Of a stretch of DNA of 64,000 bases, positions 27,898 through 36,258 are shown in pieces. The translations under genes and the position numbers were made by a program. Source of the DNA: Sphaerisporangium perillae (GTDB taxonomy: Bacteria > Actinomycetota > Actinomycetes > Streptosporangiales > Streptosporangiaceae); NCBI RefSeq assembly GCF_023276435.1, contig NZ_JALLPO010000016.1:1-64000 (forward strand), read 5' to 3'. The notes beneath the pieces are model-generated. The model saw only the letters and a list, made by a program, of their open reading frames with translations. It was not told the DNA's origin and made no database searches. The first letter of the stretch is position 1. Each line of letters begins with the position of its first letter.

Positions 27898-28902
27898 GTG
27901 GTGCGAACCAAGAAGATCTACCACGTGGTCGACTCGCACACCGAGGGCATGCCCACGCGGGTCGTCACCGGAGGCGTGGGCGTCATCCCCGGCGCGAGCA
28001 TGGCCGAGCGCAGGGAGTACTTCCTGGCGAACCTCGACCACATCCGCAAGCTGCTGATGTACGAGCCGCACGGCCATTCGGCGATGAGCGGCGCGATCCT
28101 GCAACCGCCCACCCGCCCGGACGCCGACTACGGCGTGCTGTACATCGAGGTGTCCGGCTGCCTGCCGATGTGCGGGCACGGCACCATCGGCGTGGCGACG
28201 GTGCTGGTGGAGACCGGCATGGTCGAGGTGGTCGAGCCGGTTACGACGGTGCGCCTGGACACCCCCGCCGGGCTGGTCGTCGCCTCGGTGCGGGTGGAGG
28301 ACGGCGCGGCCCGGGCGGTGACGATCCAGAACGTCCCCTCCTTCAGCGTCGGGCTCGACCGGGTCGTGAAGGTGCCCGGCCTCGGCGAGGTGACCTACGA
28401 CCTCGCCTACGGCGGCAACTTCTACGCGATGCTGCCGATCGAGTCGGTGGGGCTGCCGTTCGACCGCGCCCACGGCCAGCGGATCCTGGACGCCGGCCTG
28501 GCGATCTCGGCGGCCATCAACGAGGCGGACGAGCCGGTCCACCCGCTGGACCCCGGGATCCGCGGCTGCCATCACGTCCAGTTCGTCGCGCCAGGGTCGG
28601 ACGCACGGCTGTCGCGCCACGCGATGGCCATCCACCCCGGCTGGTTCGACCGCTCGCCCTGCGGCACGGGCACCAGCGCCCGCATGGCCCAGCTGCACGC
28701 CAGGGGGGAGCTCGGGCTCGGGGCGGACTTCGTCAACGAGTCGTTCATCGGCACCCGCTTCACCGGGCGGCTCCTTGAGGAGACCGAGGTGGCGGGCCGG
28801 CCGGCGGTCGTCCCGACGATCACCGGCAGGGCGTGGGTGACCGGCACGGCGCAGCACTTCCTGGACCCGGACGACCCCTTCCCCGAAGGGTTCCTGCTCT
28901 GA
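27898..28902 (+). CDS. 4-hydroxyproline 2-epimerase (proline racemase family)
   Basis: 334 residues. Cofactor-free epimerase using two active-site cysteines: Cys92 in LPMCGHGTIG and Cys255 or so in FDRSPCGTGTSAR, the Cys/Cys pair of true racemases and epimerases. GGNFYAMLPIES and VNESFIGTRFTG are family blocks. It converts trans-4-hydroxy-L-proline to cis-4-hydroxy-D-proline, the substrate of the dehydrogenase encoded just upstream. Starts with GTG GTG (27898/27901), four bases after the deaminase stop; either codon could be used. Proline racemase activity cannot be excluded. Confidence 0.82.
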   Translation: MVRTKKIYHVVDSHTEGMPTRVVTGGVGVIPGASMAERREYFLANLDHIRKLLMYEPHGHSAMSGAILQPPTRPDADYGVLYIEVSGCLPMCGHGTIGVATVLVETGMVEVVEPVTTVRLDTPAGLVVASVRVEDGAARAVTIQNVPSFSVGLDRVVKVPGLGEVTYDLAYGGNFYAMLPIESVGLPFDRAHGQRILDAGLAISAAINEADEPVHPLDPGIRGCHHVQFVAPGSDARLSRHAMAIHPGWFDRSPCGTGTSARMAQLHARGELGLGADFVNESFIGTRFTGRLLEETEVAGRPAVVPTITGRAWVTGTAQHFLDPDDPFPEGFLL

Positions 28903-28988
28903 GGTCCGGCGGCCGGTGGCCGATCGATGACGTGGACCAGGTTTCGATGAAGCGGGATTCGACCCCTGATGTTGGAGAGGGATTCACG

Positions 28989-30344
28989 ATGGGTGTTGTC
29001 GAGAGCCGGTCGCCCCAGAACCCGGCCGACGTGGTCGCGAGCGTCCCGGCCGCCGGGGGCGAGGGCGTCGCCGAGGCGGTGCGGCGGGCACGGGACGTGC
29101 AGAAGAGCTGGGCCCGGGCGAACGCCGCCGCGCGTGCCACCGCGCTGGCCGCCGCGGCCGAGGCGGTGGCGGCGGCCGGAGACGAGCTGGCCGCGCTCGT
29201 CGTCCGCGAGGTCGGCAAGCCGATCACCGAGGCCAAGGGCGAGGTGGCGCGGGCGGTCGCGATCCTGCGCTACTACTCCCAGCAGGTCTTCGACCCGGTG
29301 GGCGCCCTGCACGAGCCGTCCGGCGCGGGTCTCGCCTACACGCGCAGGCGCCCGCGCGGCGTGGCCGGGCTGATCACGCCGTGGAACTTCCCGCTGGCCA
29401 TTCCCCTGTGGAAGGCGGCCCCCGCCCTGGCCTTCGGCAACGCCGTCGTGCTCAAGCCCGCGCCGCAGGCGCTCGGCTGCGCGCTGCGCCTGGCGGAGCT
29501 GCTGGGCCTGCCGGAGGAGCTGTTCCAGGTGGTCCCGGGCGACGCCGAGGAAGGGGCGGCGCTGGTCGAGGCGGCCGACGTGGTGTCCTTCACCGGATCG
29601 GCCGCCGTGGGACGCAAGGTCAGCGTGGCCGCGGCCGCCCGGGGCGTGCAGGTGCAGGCGGAGATGGGCGGGCAGAACGCCAGCATCGTGCTGGACGACG
29701 CCAACCTGGAGGCGGCCGCGGCCCAGATCGCCGCCGCCGCGTTCGGGTACGCCGGGCAGAAGTGCACCGCCACCAAGCGCGTGATCACGGTGGGCAACGC
29801 GGAAGAGGTGCGCGAGGCGCTGGTCGCCGCCGTGGCCAAGCTCGGCGTGGGCGACCCGGCCGACCCGGGCACCGCCGTGGGCCCGGTGATCGATGAGGCC
29901 GCCCGCGACCGGGTGGTGGCGTCGGCCGCCGGAGGCCGGGTGCTCACCGGCGGGCAGGCGCTCGACAGGAACGGCTGGTTCGTGGCCCCGACGCTGGTCG
30001 ACGGGGTCGACGCCGGTCACGTGCTCGCCTGCGACGAGGTGTTCGGGCCCATCTGCCTGGTGCAGGACGCCGGCTCGGTGGACGAGGCGGTCGCCCTGGC
30101 CAACGGGGTGCGGTACGGTCTGGCCTCCGCGGTGTACACCCGCGACCTGGACCGGGCGCTGGACGTCTCGGCGCGGCTGGACACCGGGCTGATCAAGGTC
30201 AACAATCCGACGAGCGGCGTGGACTTCTACCTGCCGTTCGGAGGGGAGAAGGACTCCAGCTTCGGCCCGCGCGAGCAGGGCAAGGCGGCTCAGGAGTTCT
30301 ACACCTCCACGCACACCGTCGCTCTCGGCCCGGCCGGAAGCTGA
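28989..30344 (+). CDS. Aldehyde dehydrogenase, probably 2-oxoglutarate semialdehyde dehydrogenase
   Basis: 451 residues, NAD(P)-dependent aldehyde dehydrogenase. Catalytic Cys259 in GYAGQKCTATK, general base Glu225 in AEMGGQNAS, and the entry ITPWNFPLAIPLWKAAPALAFGN are intact. As last enzyme of the cluster it would oxidise 2-oxoglutarate semialdehyde to 2-oxoglutarate. ATG 28989 is preceded by GGAGAGGG; the open frame reaches back into the epimerase gene but that part is not coding. 86 bases separate it from the epimerase. Confidence 0.85.
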   Translation: MGVVESRSPQNPADVVASVPAAGGEGVAEAVRRARDVQKSWARANAAARATALAAAAEAVAAAGDELAALVVREVGKPITEAKGEVARAVAILRYYSQQVFDPVGALHEPSGAGLAYTRRRPRGVAGLITPWNFPLAIPLWKAAPALAFGNAVVLKPAPQALGCALRLAELLGLPEELFQVVPGDAEEGAALVEAADVVSFTGSAAVGRKVSVAAAARGVQVQAEMGGQNASIVLDDANLEAAAAQIAAAAFGYAGQKCTATKRVITVGNAEEVREALVAAVAKLGVGDPADPGTAVGPVIDEAARDRVVASAAGGRVLTGGQALDRNGWFVAPTLVDGVDAGHVLACDEVFGPICLVQDAGSVDEAVALANGVRYGLASAVYTRDLDRALDVSARLDTGLIKVNNPTSGVDFYLPFGGEKDSSFGPREQGKAAQEFYTSTHTVALGPAGS

Positions 30345-30395
30345 CCGCGCGGGAGCCGGCCGGCCGGAAGGCGACCGAATCGACGGCCGGGCCGC

Positions 30396-30425
30396 CCGGC
30401 GGGCGCGTCGCGCGTGCCCGCCGGC
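30396..30425 (+). terminator. GC-rich hairpin after the aldehyde dehydrogenase gene
   Basis: CGGCGGGCGCG near 30398 pairs with CGC...GCCCGCCG ending near 30423 around a TCG loop, with a two-base bulge. No T-run. It separates the enzyme genes from the transporter genes and may act as a partial terminator. Confidence 0.4.
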
Positions 30426-30503
30426 GAGGCCGGACACCGGCTTCTTCCAGGCTTGCAACGGTCTGGTCTCGGGCCTTGACGGGCGCTTTACGGGGCATGT
30501 GCA

Positions 30504-30511
30504 ATGTCACA
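30504..30511 (-). promoter_or_regulatory. TGTGACAT motif upstream of the ABC importer operon
   Basis: On the minus strand this is TGTGACAT, identical to the core of the palindrome at 23934-23946. It sits 38 bases before the ATG of the substrate-binding protein, within a longer imperfect dyad (ATGTG...CACACAT, 30497-30514). Confidence 0.5.
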
Positions 30512-30548
30512 CATCATGCCGAGCCGTGAGTTCGCTAGGAGATACACG

Positions 30549-31715
30549 ATGGGCAAATCGCGCGTAGCAGTGATCTGGTCGCTGGCCGCGGCCGTAAGCG
30601 TGCTGACCGCCGGATGTGGCCAAGGACTCCTCGGTGGCGGCTCCGACGGCGGCGGTGACGAGGGCCCCATCCCGCTCGGGATGCTCATCCCGCAGTCCGG
30701 CAGCGAGGCGGCCATCGGCCCGTACATGAAGAACGCCGCCCAGCTCGCGGTGGACGAGATCAACGGCAAGGGCGGGGTGCTCGGCCGCAAGCTCGAGCTG
30801 AAGGTCGCCGACGACGCCTGCGACGCCCAGACCGCCGTCGCCGGCGCCAACAAGCTCGTCACCGAGGGCGTCAAGATCTCGGTGGGCGGCTACTGCTCCG
30901 GCGCCACGCTCCCCACCCTTCCGGTGTTCGGCAAGGCGAACATCCCGATGATCATCCCTGCGGCCAACTCGCAGGAGCTCGTCGATCAGCACCTCAAGCA
31001 CGTCTTCCTGATCAACGGCACCGGCACGCAGCAGGCGACCGCCGCCGTGGCCTGGATGACCAAGCAGGGCGCCAAGAACGTCGCGCTGGTGCACGACAAC
31101 ACCAGCTATTCCAAGGACATCGCCGTCCGCACGCAGAGGCTCCTCGACGAGTCCGGCGGCCCGGAGACGGCGATCCTCGAGGCCGTGACGCCCAAGGAGA
31201 GCGACTACAGCGCCAACATCAACAACATCCTGGCAAAGAAGCCCGACTTCGTCTACTGGACCGGCTACTTCCAGGAGGGCGGCCTGATCACGCGCCAGCT
31301 CCGGCAGGCCGGGTACAGGGGCGCCATCATGGTCGGCGACGGCTCGGTGTCGGAGAAGCTCGCGGAGATCGCCGGTCCCGAGGCCGCCGAGGGCGTCTAC
31401 GCCACGATGACCCAGACCCCCGACACCCTGCAGGGCGCCGAGGGCTGGATCGCCAGCTACAGCAAGAAGTTCGGCTCTAACCCCGGCCCGTACTCCAACC
31501 AGGCCTACGACGCCGTGCGGCTCGCCGCCGAGGCGCTCAAGCAGGCGGGGTCCACCGACGGCGCCAAGGTCATCTCCGCGCTCGAGGGCATCAACGGGTT
31601 CCAGATGTTCTCCGGCCCGCTGAAGTTCACCCCCGACCACACCCTGTCCACCGGCGGCTTCCAGATCCTGGTCGTCAAGTCCGGCAAGTTCGCCCTCCAG
31701 GACGCTCTGAAGTGA
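30549..31715 (+). CDS. ABC transporter substrate-binding lipoprotein (branched-chain amino acid/amide type)
   Basis: 388 residues. Signal peptide with lipobox LTAGC (Cys23), then a Gly/Asp-rich tether and a type I periplasmic-binding fold (IPLGMLIPQSGSEAAIGPYMKNA...VGGYCSGATLPTLPVF). Family members bind leucine-type amino acids or amides; location between the hydroxyproline catabolic genes and the second racemase-family gene makes hydroxyproline or proline the likely ligand. ATG 30549 has AGGAG seven bases upstream. Confidence 0.85.
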   Translation: MGKSRVAVIWSLAAAVSVLTAGCGQGLLGGGSDGGGDEGPIPLGMLIPQSGSEAAIGPYMKNAAQLAVDEINGKGGVLGRKLELKVADDACDAQTAVAGANKLVTEGVKISVGGYCSGATLPTLPVFGKANIPMIIPAANSQELVDQHLKHVFLINGTGTQQATAAVAWMTKQGAKNVALVHDNTSYSKDIAVRTQRLLDESGGPETAILEAVTPKESDYSANINNILAKKPDFVYWTGYFQEGGLITRQLRQAGYRGAIMVGDGSVSEKLAEIAGPEAAEGVYATMTQTPDTLQGAEGWIASYSKKFGSNPGPYSNQAYDAVRLAAEALKQAGSTDGAKVISALEGINGFQMFSGPLKFTPDHTLSTGGFQILVVKSGKFALQDALK

Positions 31716-31738
31716 CCCTGCGCGCCGACCACCCCGGA

Positions 31739-31764
31739 ACGGCCGGCCGTCCCGCGCCGGCCGT
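31739..31764 (+). terminator. Intercistronic hairpin between binding protein and permease genes
   Basis: ACGGCCGGC (31739-31747) pairs with GCCGGCCGT (31756-31764), 8-base loop. Hairpins here commonly reduce expression of permease genes relative to the binding protein. Confidence 0.5.
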
Positions 31765-31787
31765 CTCCGGTCCCGAAGGAACCTGAC

Positions 31788-32681
31788 ATGTCACAGCTGA
31801 TCTGGAACGGGTTGTTCGTCGGCTCGTTCTACGCGCTGGTGGCGCTGGGCTACAGCATGGTCTACGGGATCATGAAGCTGCTCAACTTCGCCCACGGCGA
31901 CATCTATATGCTCGGAGCCTTCACCGGCTTCGCCATCCTCGGCGCCGTCGGGGGCATCTCACCCGGCATGGCGCTTCCCGTGCTGCTCGGCGTGCTCGTC
32001 GTCACCATGGCCGTCACGGGTCTGTCCGGCGTCCTGATCGAACGCGTCGCCTACCGCCCGCTGCGCAACGCGCCCCGGCTGTCGCTGCTCATCACCGCCG
32101 TCGGCGCCTCCTTCGCCCTGGAGTACGGCATGCGCGCCGGCGCGGGCGCCGACCCGCAGGTGTACCCGCTGCGGCTCGGCGGCACCGCCGTCGAGGTGCT
32201 GGGCGCCAGGATCACGCTGCAGCAGATCGCGCTCATCATCGTGGCCATCGTCCTCATGGTGGGGCTGAACCTGCTGGTCACCCGCACCCGCGAGGGCCGC
32301 GCCATGCGCGCCATCGCGCTCGACCCGCGCACCAGCGCGCTGATGGGCATCAGCGTCAACGCCGTCATCTCGCGCACCTTCTTCCTCGGCTCCGCCCTCG
32401 CGGGGGCGGCCGGGGTGATGGCCGGGGCCTACTACGGCAAGATCGACTTCATGATGGGGTTCCTCATCGGGCTGAAGGCGTTCACCTCCGCCGTGATCGG
32501 CGGCATCGGCAACATCCCGGGCACCATGCTCGGCGGCCTGCTGCTCGGCCTGCTGGAGTCCTTCGGCACCTACTGGCTGGGCGGCGAGTGGCGTGACGTC
32601 TTCGCCTTCGGCGTGCTCATCCTCTTCCTGTCCGTGCGGCCGACGGGCCTGCTCGGCGAGCGCGTCACGGAGCGTGTATGA
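31788..32681 (+). CDS. livH: LivH-type branched-chain ABC permease
   Basis: 297 residues with about eight hydrophobic helices and the BPD_transp_2 signature: GLFVGSFYALVALGYSMVYG at the N-terminus, LLNFAHGDIYMLGAF, and the cytoplasmic EGRAMRAIALDPRTSALMGI coupling loop. Membrane half of the importer with the LivM-type protein next door. AAGGAA precedes ATG 31788. The stop overlaps the next start (ATGA). Confidence 0.9.
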   Translation: MSQLIWNGLFVGSFYALVALGYSMVYGIMKLLNFAHGDIYMLGAFTGFAILGAVGGISPGMALPVLLGVLVVTMAVTGLSGVLIERVAYRPLRNAPRLSLLITAVGASFALEYGMRAGAGADPQVYPLRLGGTAVEVLGARITLQQIALIIVAIVLMVGLNLLVTRTREGRAMRAIALDPRTSALMGISVNAVISRTFFLGSALAGAAGVMAGAYYGKIDFMMGFLIGLKAFTSAVIGGIGNIPGTMLGGLLLGLLESFGTYWLGGEWRDVFAFGVLILFLSVRPTGLLGERVTERV

Positions 32682-33643
32682 CGACCCGCACCAAGACGCG
32701 CGGGCAGGGCACGGCGCTCGGCCGCGCCGCCTCACGGCTCTTCGACAGCAAGTGGGCGGGCCTCGCCGGGCTGGCCGTCGCCGCACTGGCCCCCTTCCTC
32801 ATCGCGACCCCGTACGCGCTGTCGGTCATGACGAGCGCGGCGATCTTCGTGATGCTGGCCTCCGGCCTCAACATCGTGGTCGGGTTCTGCGGGCTGCTCG
32901 ACCTCGGCTACGTCGCCTTCTTCGCCGTCGGCGCCTACACCAGCGGCGTGCTCAGCACGCGCTTCGGGCTTCCCCTGCTGATGACCGTCCCCGCCGTCAT
33001 CGTGGTCACCGTGATCGCCGGCATCGTGATCGGCGCTCCGACGCTGCGGCTGCGCAGCGACTACCTGGCCATCGTCACGCTCGGCTTCGGCGAGATCATC
33101 CGCATCACGGCCAACAACCTGGACGTCACCGGCGGCCCCTCGGGGATCTACGGCATCCCCGGCCTCAGCGGCAGCCCGGTCGTCTTCTACTACATCACCG
33201 TGGTCATCGTCTCCCTCGCCGTGATCGGCGCCTCCCGGCTCGGGCGCTCCCGGCTCGGGCGGGCCTGGCGGTTCGTCCGCGAGGACGAGGACGCCGCCGA
33301 GGCCATGGGCGTTCATACCTACCGCGTCAAGTTGGCCGCCTACATCGCGGGCGCGGTGTGGGGCGGGCTCGCCGGGGTGCTGTTCGCCGGGCAGCTCTCG
33401 GCCATCTCCCCGGGCAGCTTCACCTTCCTGCAGTCGGCCCTCGTGCTCATGGCCGTGGTGCTCGGCGGCATGGGATCCACTCCCGGCGTCGTCGTCGGAG
33501 CCATCGTCATCAGCCTGCTCCCCGAGGTGCTGCGCGACTTCGCCGACTACCGGTTCTTCGCCTTCGGCGTGCTGCTCATCGTCGTCATGCTGGTCCGCCC
33601 GCAGGGGCTGTGGCCGCACCGATCCCGGGAGGCGAGCTCATGA
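32678..33643 (+). CDS. livM: LivM-type branched-chain ABC permease
   Basis: 321 residues, ten or so membrane helices. SGLNIVVGFCGLLDLGYVAFFAVGAY and the loop RAWRFVREDEDAAEAMGVHTYRVKL are diagnostic of LivM. Forms the transmembrane channel with LivH. ATG 32678 overlaps the livH stop and its own stop overlaps the ATG of the first ATPase gene. Confidence 0.9.
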   Translation: MTTRTKTRGQGTALGRAASRLFDSKWAGLAGLAVAALAPFLIATPYALSVMTSAAIFVMLASGLNIVVGFCGLLDLGYVAFFAVGAYTSGVLSTRFGLPLLMTVPAVIVVTVIAGIVIGAPTLRLRSDYLAIVTLGFGEIIRITANNLDVTGGPSGIYGIPGLSGSPVVFYYITVVIVSLAVIGASRLGRSRLGRAWRFVREDEDAAEAMGVHTYRVKLAAYIAGAVWGGLAGVLFAGQLSAISPGSFTFLQSALVLMAVVLGGMGSTPGVVVGAIVISLLPEVLRDFADYRFFAFGVLLIVVMLVRPQGLWPHRSREASS

Positions 33644-34488
33644 CCCTGCTGTCGGTCGAGGAACTGCGGCTCTCCTTCGGCGGCCTGCTGGCCATCGACG
33701 GCCTGTCCTTCACGGTCGACGAGGCCGAGATCGTCTCGGTGATCGGGCCCAACGGCGCCGGCAAGACCTCCGCCTTCAACTGCGTCACCGGCTTCTACCG
33801 GCCGACCGCCGGGCGCATCCTCCTGAAAGGCCGGGAGATCACCGGCATGCGGCCGTCCCGCGTCGCCGGTCTCGGGGTGGCGCGGACCTTCCAGAACCTG
33901 CGGCTGTTCGGCGAGATGTCCGTGCTAGACAACGTCCGCGCCGGATCCCACCTGTGGCTCAAGCAGAACTTCGTCGACGCGCTGCTGCACACCCCGCGCT
34001 ACCGCCGAAGCGAGCGGGAGGCCACCGAGCAGGCCAACCACTGGCTCGACTTCGTCGGCCTGCGCGGCGACCGGTTCGCCGAGGCGCGCAACCTGCCCTA
34101 CGGCGAGCAGCGCAGGGTCGAGATCGCCCGCGCTCTCGCGCGCAAGCCGGAACTGCTGCTGCTCGACGAGCCCGCGGCCGGGCTCAACCACGGCGAGAAG
34201 GCCGAGATGCTCGACCTGATCCGCAGGATCCGGGAGCTCGGCATCGCCACCGTGCTGATCGAGCACGACATGGGCCTGGTGATGGAGGTGTCCGAGCGCG
34301 TGGTCGTGCTCAACTTCGGCCGCGAGATCGCCGACGGCCGTCCCGAGGACGTACGCCGCGACCCCGCCGTCATCGAGGCCTACCTCGGCAAGGACGACGA
34401 CGACACCGGCGGCGCCGTCCAGGACGCCGAGGACGTGCGGGACGTCGCCGGCGGCAAGGCGGGGGGAGGCCACGATGGCGGCGCTTGA
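33640..34488 (+). CDS. livG: LivG-type ABC ATP-binding protein
   Basis: 282 residues. Walker A GPNGAGKTS near 36-44, the LivG-specific signature LPYGEQRRVEIARAL in place of LSGGQ, Walker B LLLLDEPAAGLN and switch His in LIEHDMGLV. GGGAGG precedes ATG 33640. It has an acidic/Gly-rich C-terminal tail of about 25 residues beyond the usual EAYLG end, whose coding region overlaps the start of the next gene by 14 bases. Confidence 0.9.
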   Translation: MTLLSVEELRLSFGGLLAIDGLSFTVDEAEIVSVIGPNGAGKTSAFNCVTGFYRPTAGRILLKGREITGMRPSRVAGLGVARTFQNLRLFGEMSVLDNVRAGSHLWLKQNFVDALLHTPRYRRSEREATEQANHWLDFVGLRGDRFAEARNLPYGEQRRVEIARALARKPELLLLDEPAAGLNHGEKAEMLDLIRRIRELGIATVLIEHDMGLVMEVSERVVVLNFGREIADGRPEDVRRDPAVIEAYLGKDDDDTGGAVQDAEDVRDVAGGKAGGGHDGGA

Positions 34489-35188
34489 GATCGACGCGCT
34501 CGACGTCCACTACGGCGGTGTCCACGCCCTGCGCGGGATGTCGCTCACCGTCGCGGAGGGCGAGATCGTCGCCCTGCTCGGCAACAACGGCGCCGGCAAG
34601 ACGACCACCCTCTCGGCCGCCTCCGGCCTCGTCCGCCCGACCTCCGGGAAGGTCGTCTTCGACGGCAAGGAGGTCACCCGGGCAAGACCCGAGGCGATCG
34701 TGCGCGCCGGGCTGATCCACGTGCCCGAGGGACGCCGGGTCTTCAGCACCCTCACCGTGCACGAGAACCTGCAGATCGGCGGCTACCTCGTCCGCGACCA
34801 CGCGGAGATCCGCAAGCGGATCGACCGGGTGTACTCCCTGCTGCCGCGCCTGGCCGAGCGGCGGGCACAGCAGGGCGGCACGCTGTCCGGCGGCGAGCAG
34901 CAGATGCTCGCCATCGGCCGCGCGCTGGTCTCCGGCCCGAAGATGCTGCTCCTCGACGAGCCCTCGATGGGCCTGGCCCCGCTCGTGGTCGCCTCCGTCA
35001 TGGAGCTGGTCCGCGACGTGAACGCCGAGGGGGTCTCCGTCCTGCTCGTCGAGCAGAACGCCAAGGCGGCCCTGAAGATCGCGCACCGCGGGTACGTGAT
35101 CGAGAACGGGGAGTGCGTGCTCGGCGGGTCCGCGGCCGAGCTGCGGAGCGACTCCCGGGTCGTCGAGGCCTACCTGGGCGGCGTGTGA
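34475..35188 (+). CDS. livF: LivF-type ABC ATP-binding protein
   Basis: 237 residues, the standard LivF length. Walker A GNNGAGKTT near 35-43, signature LSGGEQQMLAIGRAL, Walker B MLLLDEPSMGLAP, and LVEQNAKAALKIA. Second ATPase of the importer, partner of LivG. ATG 34475 has GGGGGAGG upstream inside the end of the preceding gene. Confidence 0.9.
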   Translation: MAALEIDALDVHYGGVHALRGMSLTVAEGEIVALLGNNGAGKTTTLSAASGLVRPTSGKVVFDGKEVTRARPEAIVRAGLIHVPEGRRVFSTLTVHENLQIGGYLVRDHAEIRKRIDRVYSLLPRLAERRAQQGGTLSGGEQQMLAIGRALVSGPKMLLLDEPSMGLAPLVVASVMELVRDVNAEGVSVLLVEQNAKAALKIAHRGYVIENGECVLGGSAAELRSDSRVVEAYLGGV

Positions 35189-35238
35189 CCATGGGTGCGA
35201 CGCCAGGGACCGCCCGCCACGACACATGGGGGACCGAG

Positions 35239-36258
35239 ATGCGCACACCCGGCCGCGAGCGGCCCGCCTCCGGCACGGAGATCCACACCGTCGACTACCA
35301 CACCGGCGGCGAGCCGTTCCGGATCGTCACGGCCGGGGTCCCCGAGATCCCGGGCGCGACGATCCTGGAACGCAGGGAGAACGCCTCCGCGCCCGAGATC
35401 GACCAGGTCCGGCGGATGCTGTGCCACGAGCCTCGCGGCCACGCCGACATGTACGGCTGCTTCCTGGTCCCGCCGGACGACCCGGGCGCCCACCTCGGGG
35501 TGCTGTTCTGGCACAAGGACGGATACTCCACGGCCTGCGGCCACGGCACGATCGCGCTCGGCGTCCACGCCGTGGAGTCCGGCCTGGTGAAGGCCGACCC
35601 GGACGGCGACACCGACGTGGTCGTGGACGTACCCTCGGGGCGGGTCACCGCGCGGGTGCGCCGAACCGGCGGGGAGATCGAGTCGGTGACGTTCCGCAAC
35701 GTCGCCTCCCGCGTCACGGCCCTGGCCGTGCCGGTGACCGCGGCCGCCGGCGGCGCCACGTTCACCGCCGCGGTCGACATCGCCTACGGCGGCGCGATGT
35801 ACGCCTCGGTGCCGGCCGCCGCCTTCGGCCTCGCCGTCGAGCCGGAGCACCTGACCGAGCTGATCGCCCTCGGGCGCTCGATCAAGGCGTCGCTCGCCGG
35901 CCACCCCGCCGCGCGGCATCCCGCCGACGACCGGCTCTCCGGCATCTACGGGGTGATCTTCTACGACGAGCTCGGGCCCGGTCACCAGCGCAACGTCACC
36001 GTGTTCGCCGACGGCGAGGTGGACCGTTCCCCTTGCGGCTCCGGGACGGCCGCGCGGCTGGCCCTGCTGCACGCCGCCGGGTTCACCGGGGAGCTCACCC
36101 ACGAGAGCATCGTGGGCAGTGTGTTCACCGGACGGGTCGCGGAGGTGCGCGGCGACGCGGTGATCCCCGAGATCACCGGCATGGCCTACCGCACGGGCGT
36201 GCACCGGTTCACGCTCGCCGCGGGAGACCCCATCGGCGCGGGGTTCACGCTGCGATGA
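35239..36258 (+). CDS. Second proline racemase-family enzyme (3-hydroxyproline dehydratase-like, Cys/Cys active site)
   Basis: 339 residues from ATG 35239, which follows TGGGGGA; GTG 35185 (overlapping the livF stop) and ATG 35191 are in-frame alternatives. First catalytic residue Cys100 lies in GYSTACGHGTIALG, a context like trans-3-hydroxy-L-proline dehydratases. The second position is Cys266 in VDRSPCGSGTAAR, where those dehydratases usually have Thr. The following gene encodes an ornithine cyclodeaminase-family reductase, the usual partner of the dehydratase. It may dehydrate 3-hydroxyproline or epimerise another hydroxyproline; the residues and the context disagree. Confidence 0.75.
   Translation: MRTPGRERPASGTEIHTVDYHTGGEPFRIVTAGVPEIPGATILERRENASAPEIDQVRRMLCHEPRGHADMYGCFLVPPDDPGAHLGVLFWHKDGYSTACGHGTIALGVHAVESGLVKADPDGDTDVVVDVPSGRVTARVRRTGGEIESVTFRNVASRVTALAVPVTAAAGGATFTAAVDIAYGGAMYASVPAAAFGLAVEPEHLTELIALGRSIKASLAGHPAARHPADDRLSGIYGVIFYDELGPGHQRNVTVFADGEVDRSPCGSGTAARLALLHAAGFTGELTHESIVGSVFTGRVAEVRGDAVIPEITGMAYRTGVHRFTLAAGDPIGAGFTLR

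Noticed and set aside
28572-30458. 628-codon minus-strand frame opposite the aldehyde dehydrogenase gene
   Set aside because: Antisense shadow in GC-rich DNA; His/Arg/Gly-rich composition with no motif.
30504-30548. Alternative upstream ATG (30504) for the ABC binding protein
   Set aside because: It lies inside the TGTGACAT motif and lacks a ribosome binding site, whereas ATG 30549 has AGGAG and gives a normal lipoprotein signal peptide.
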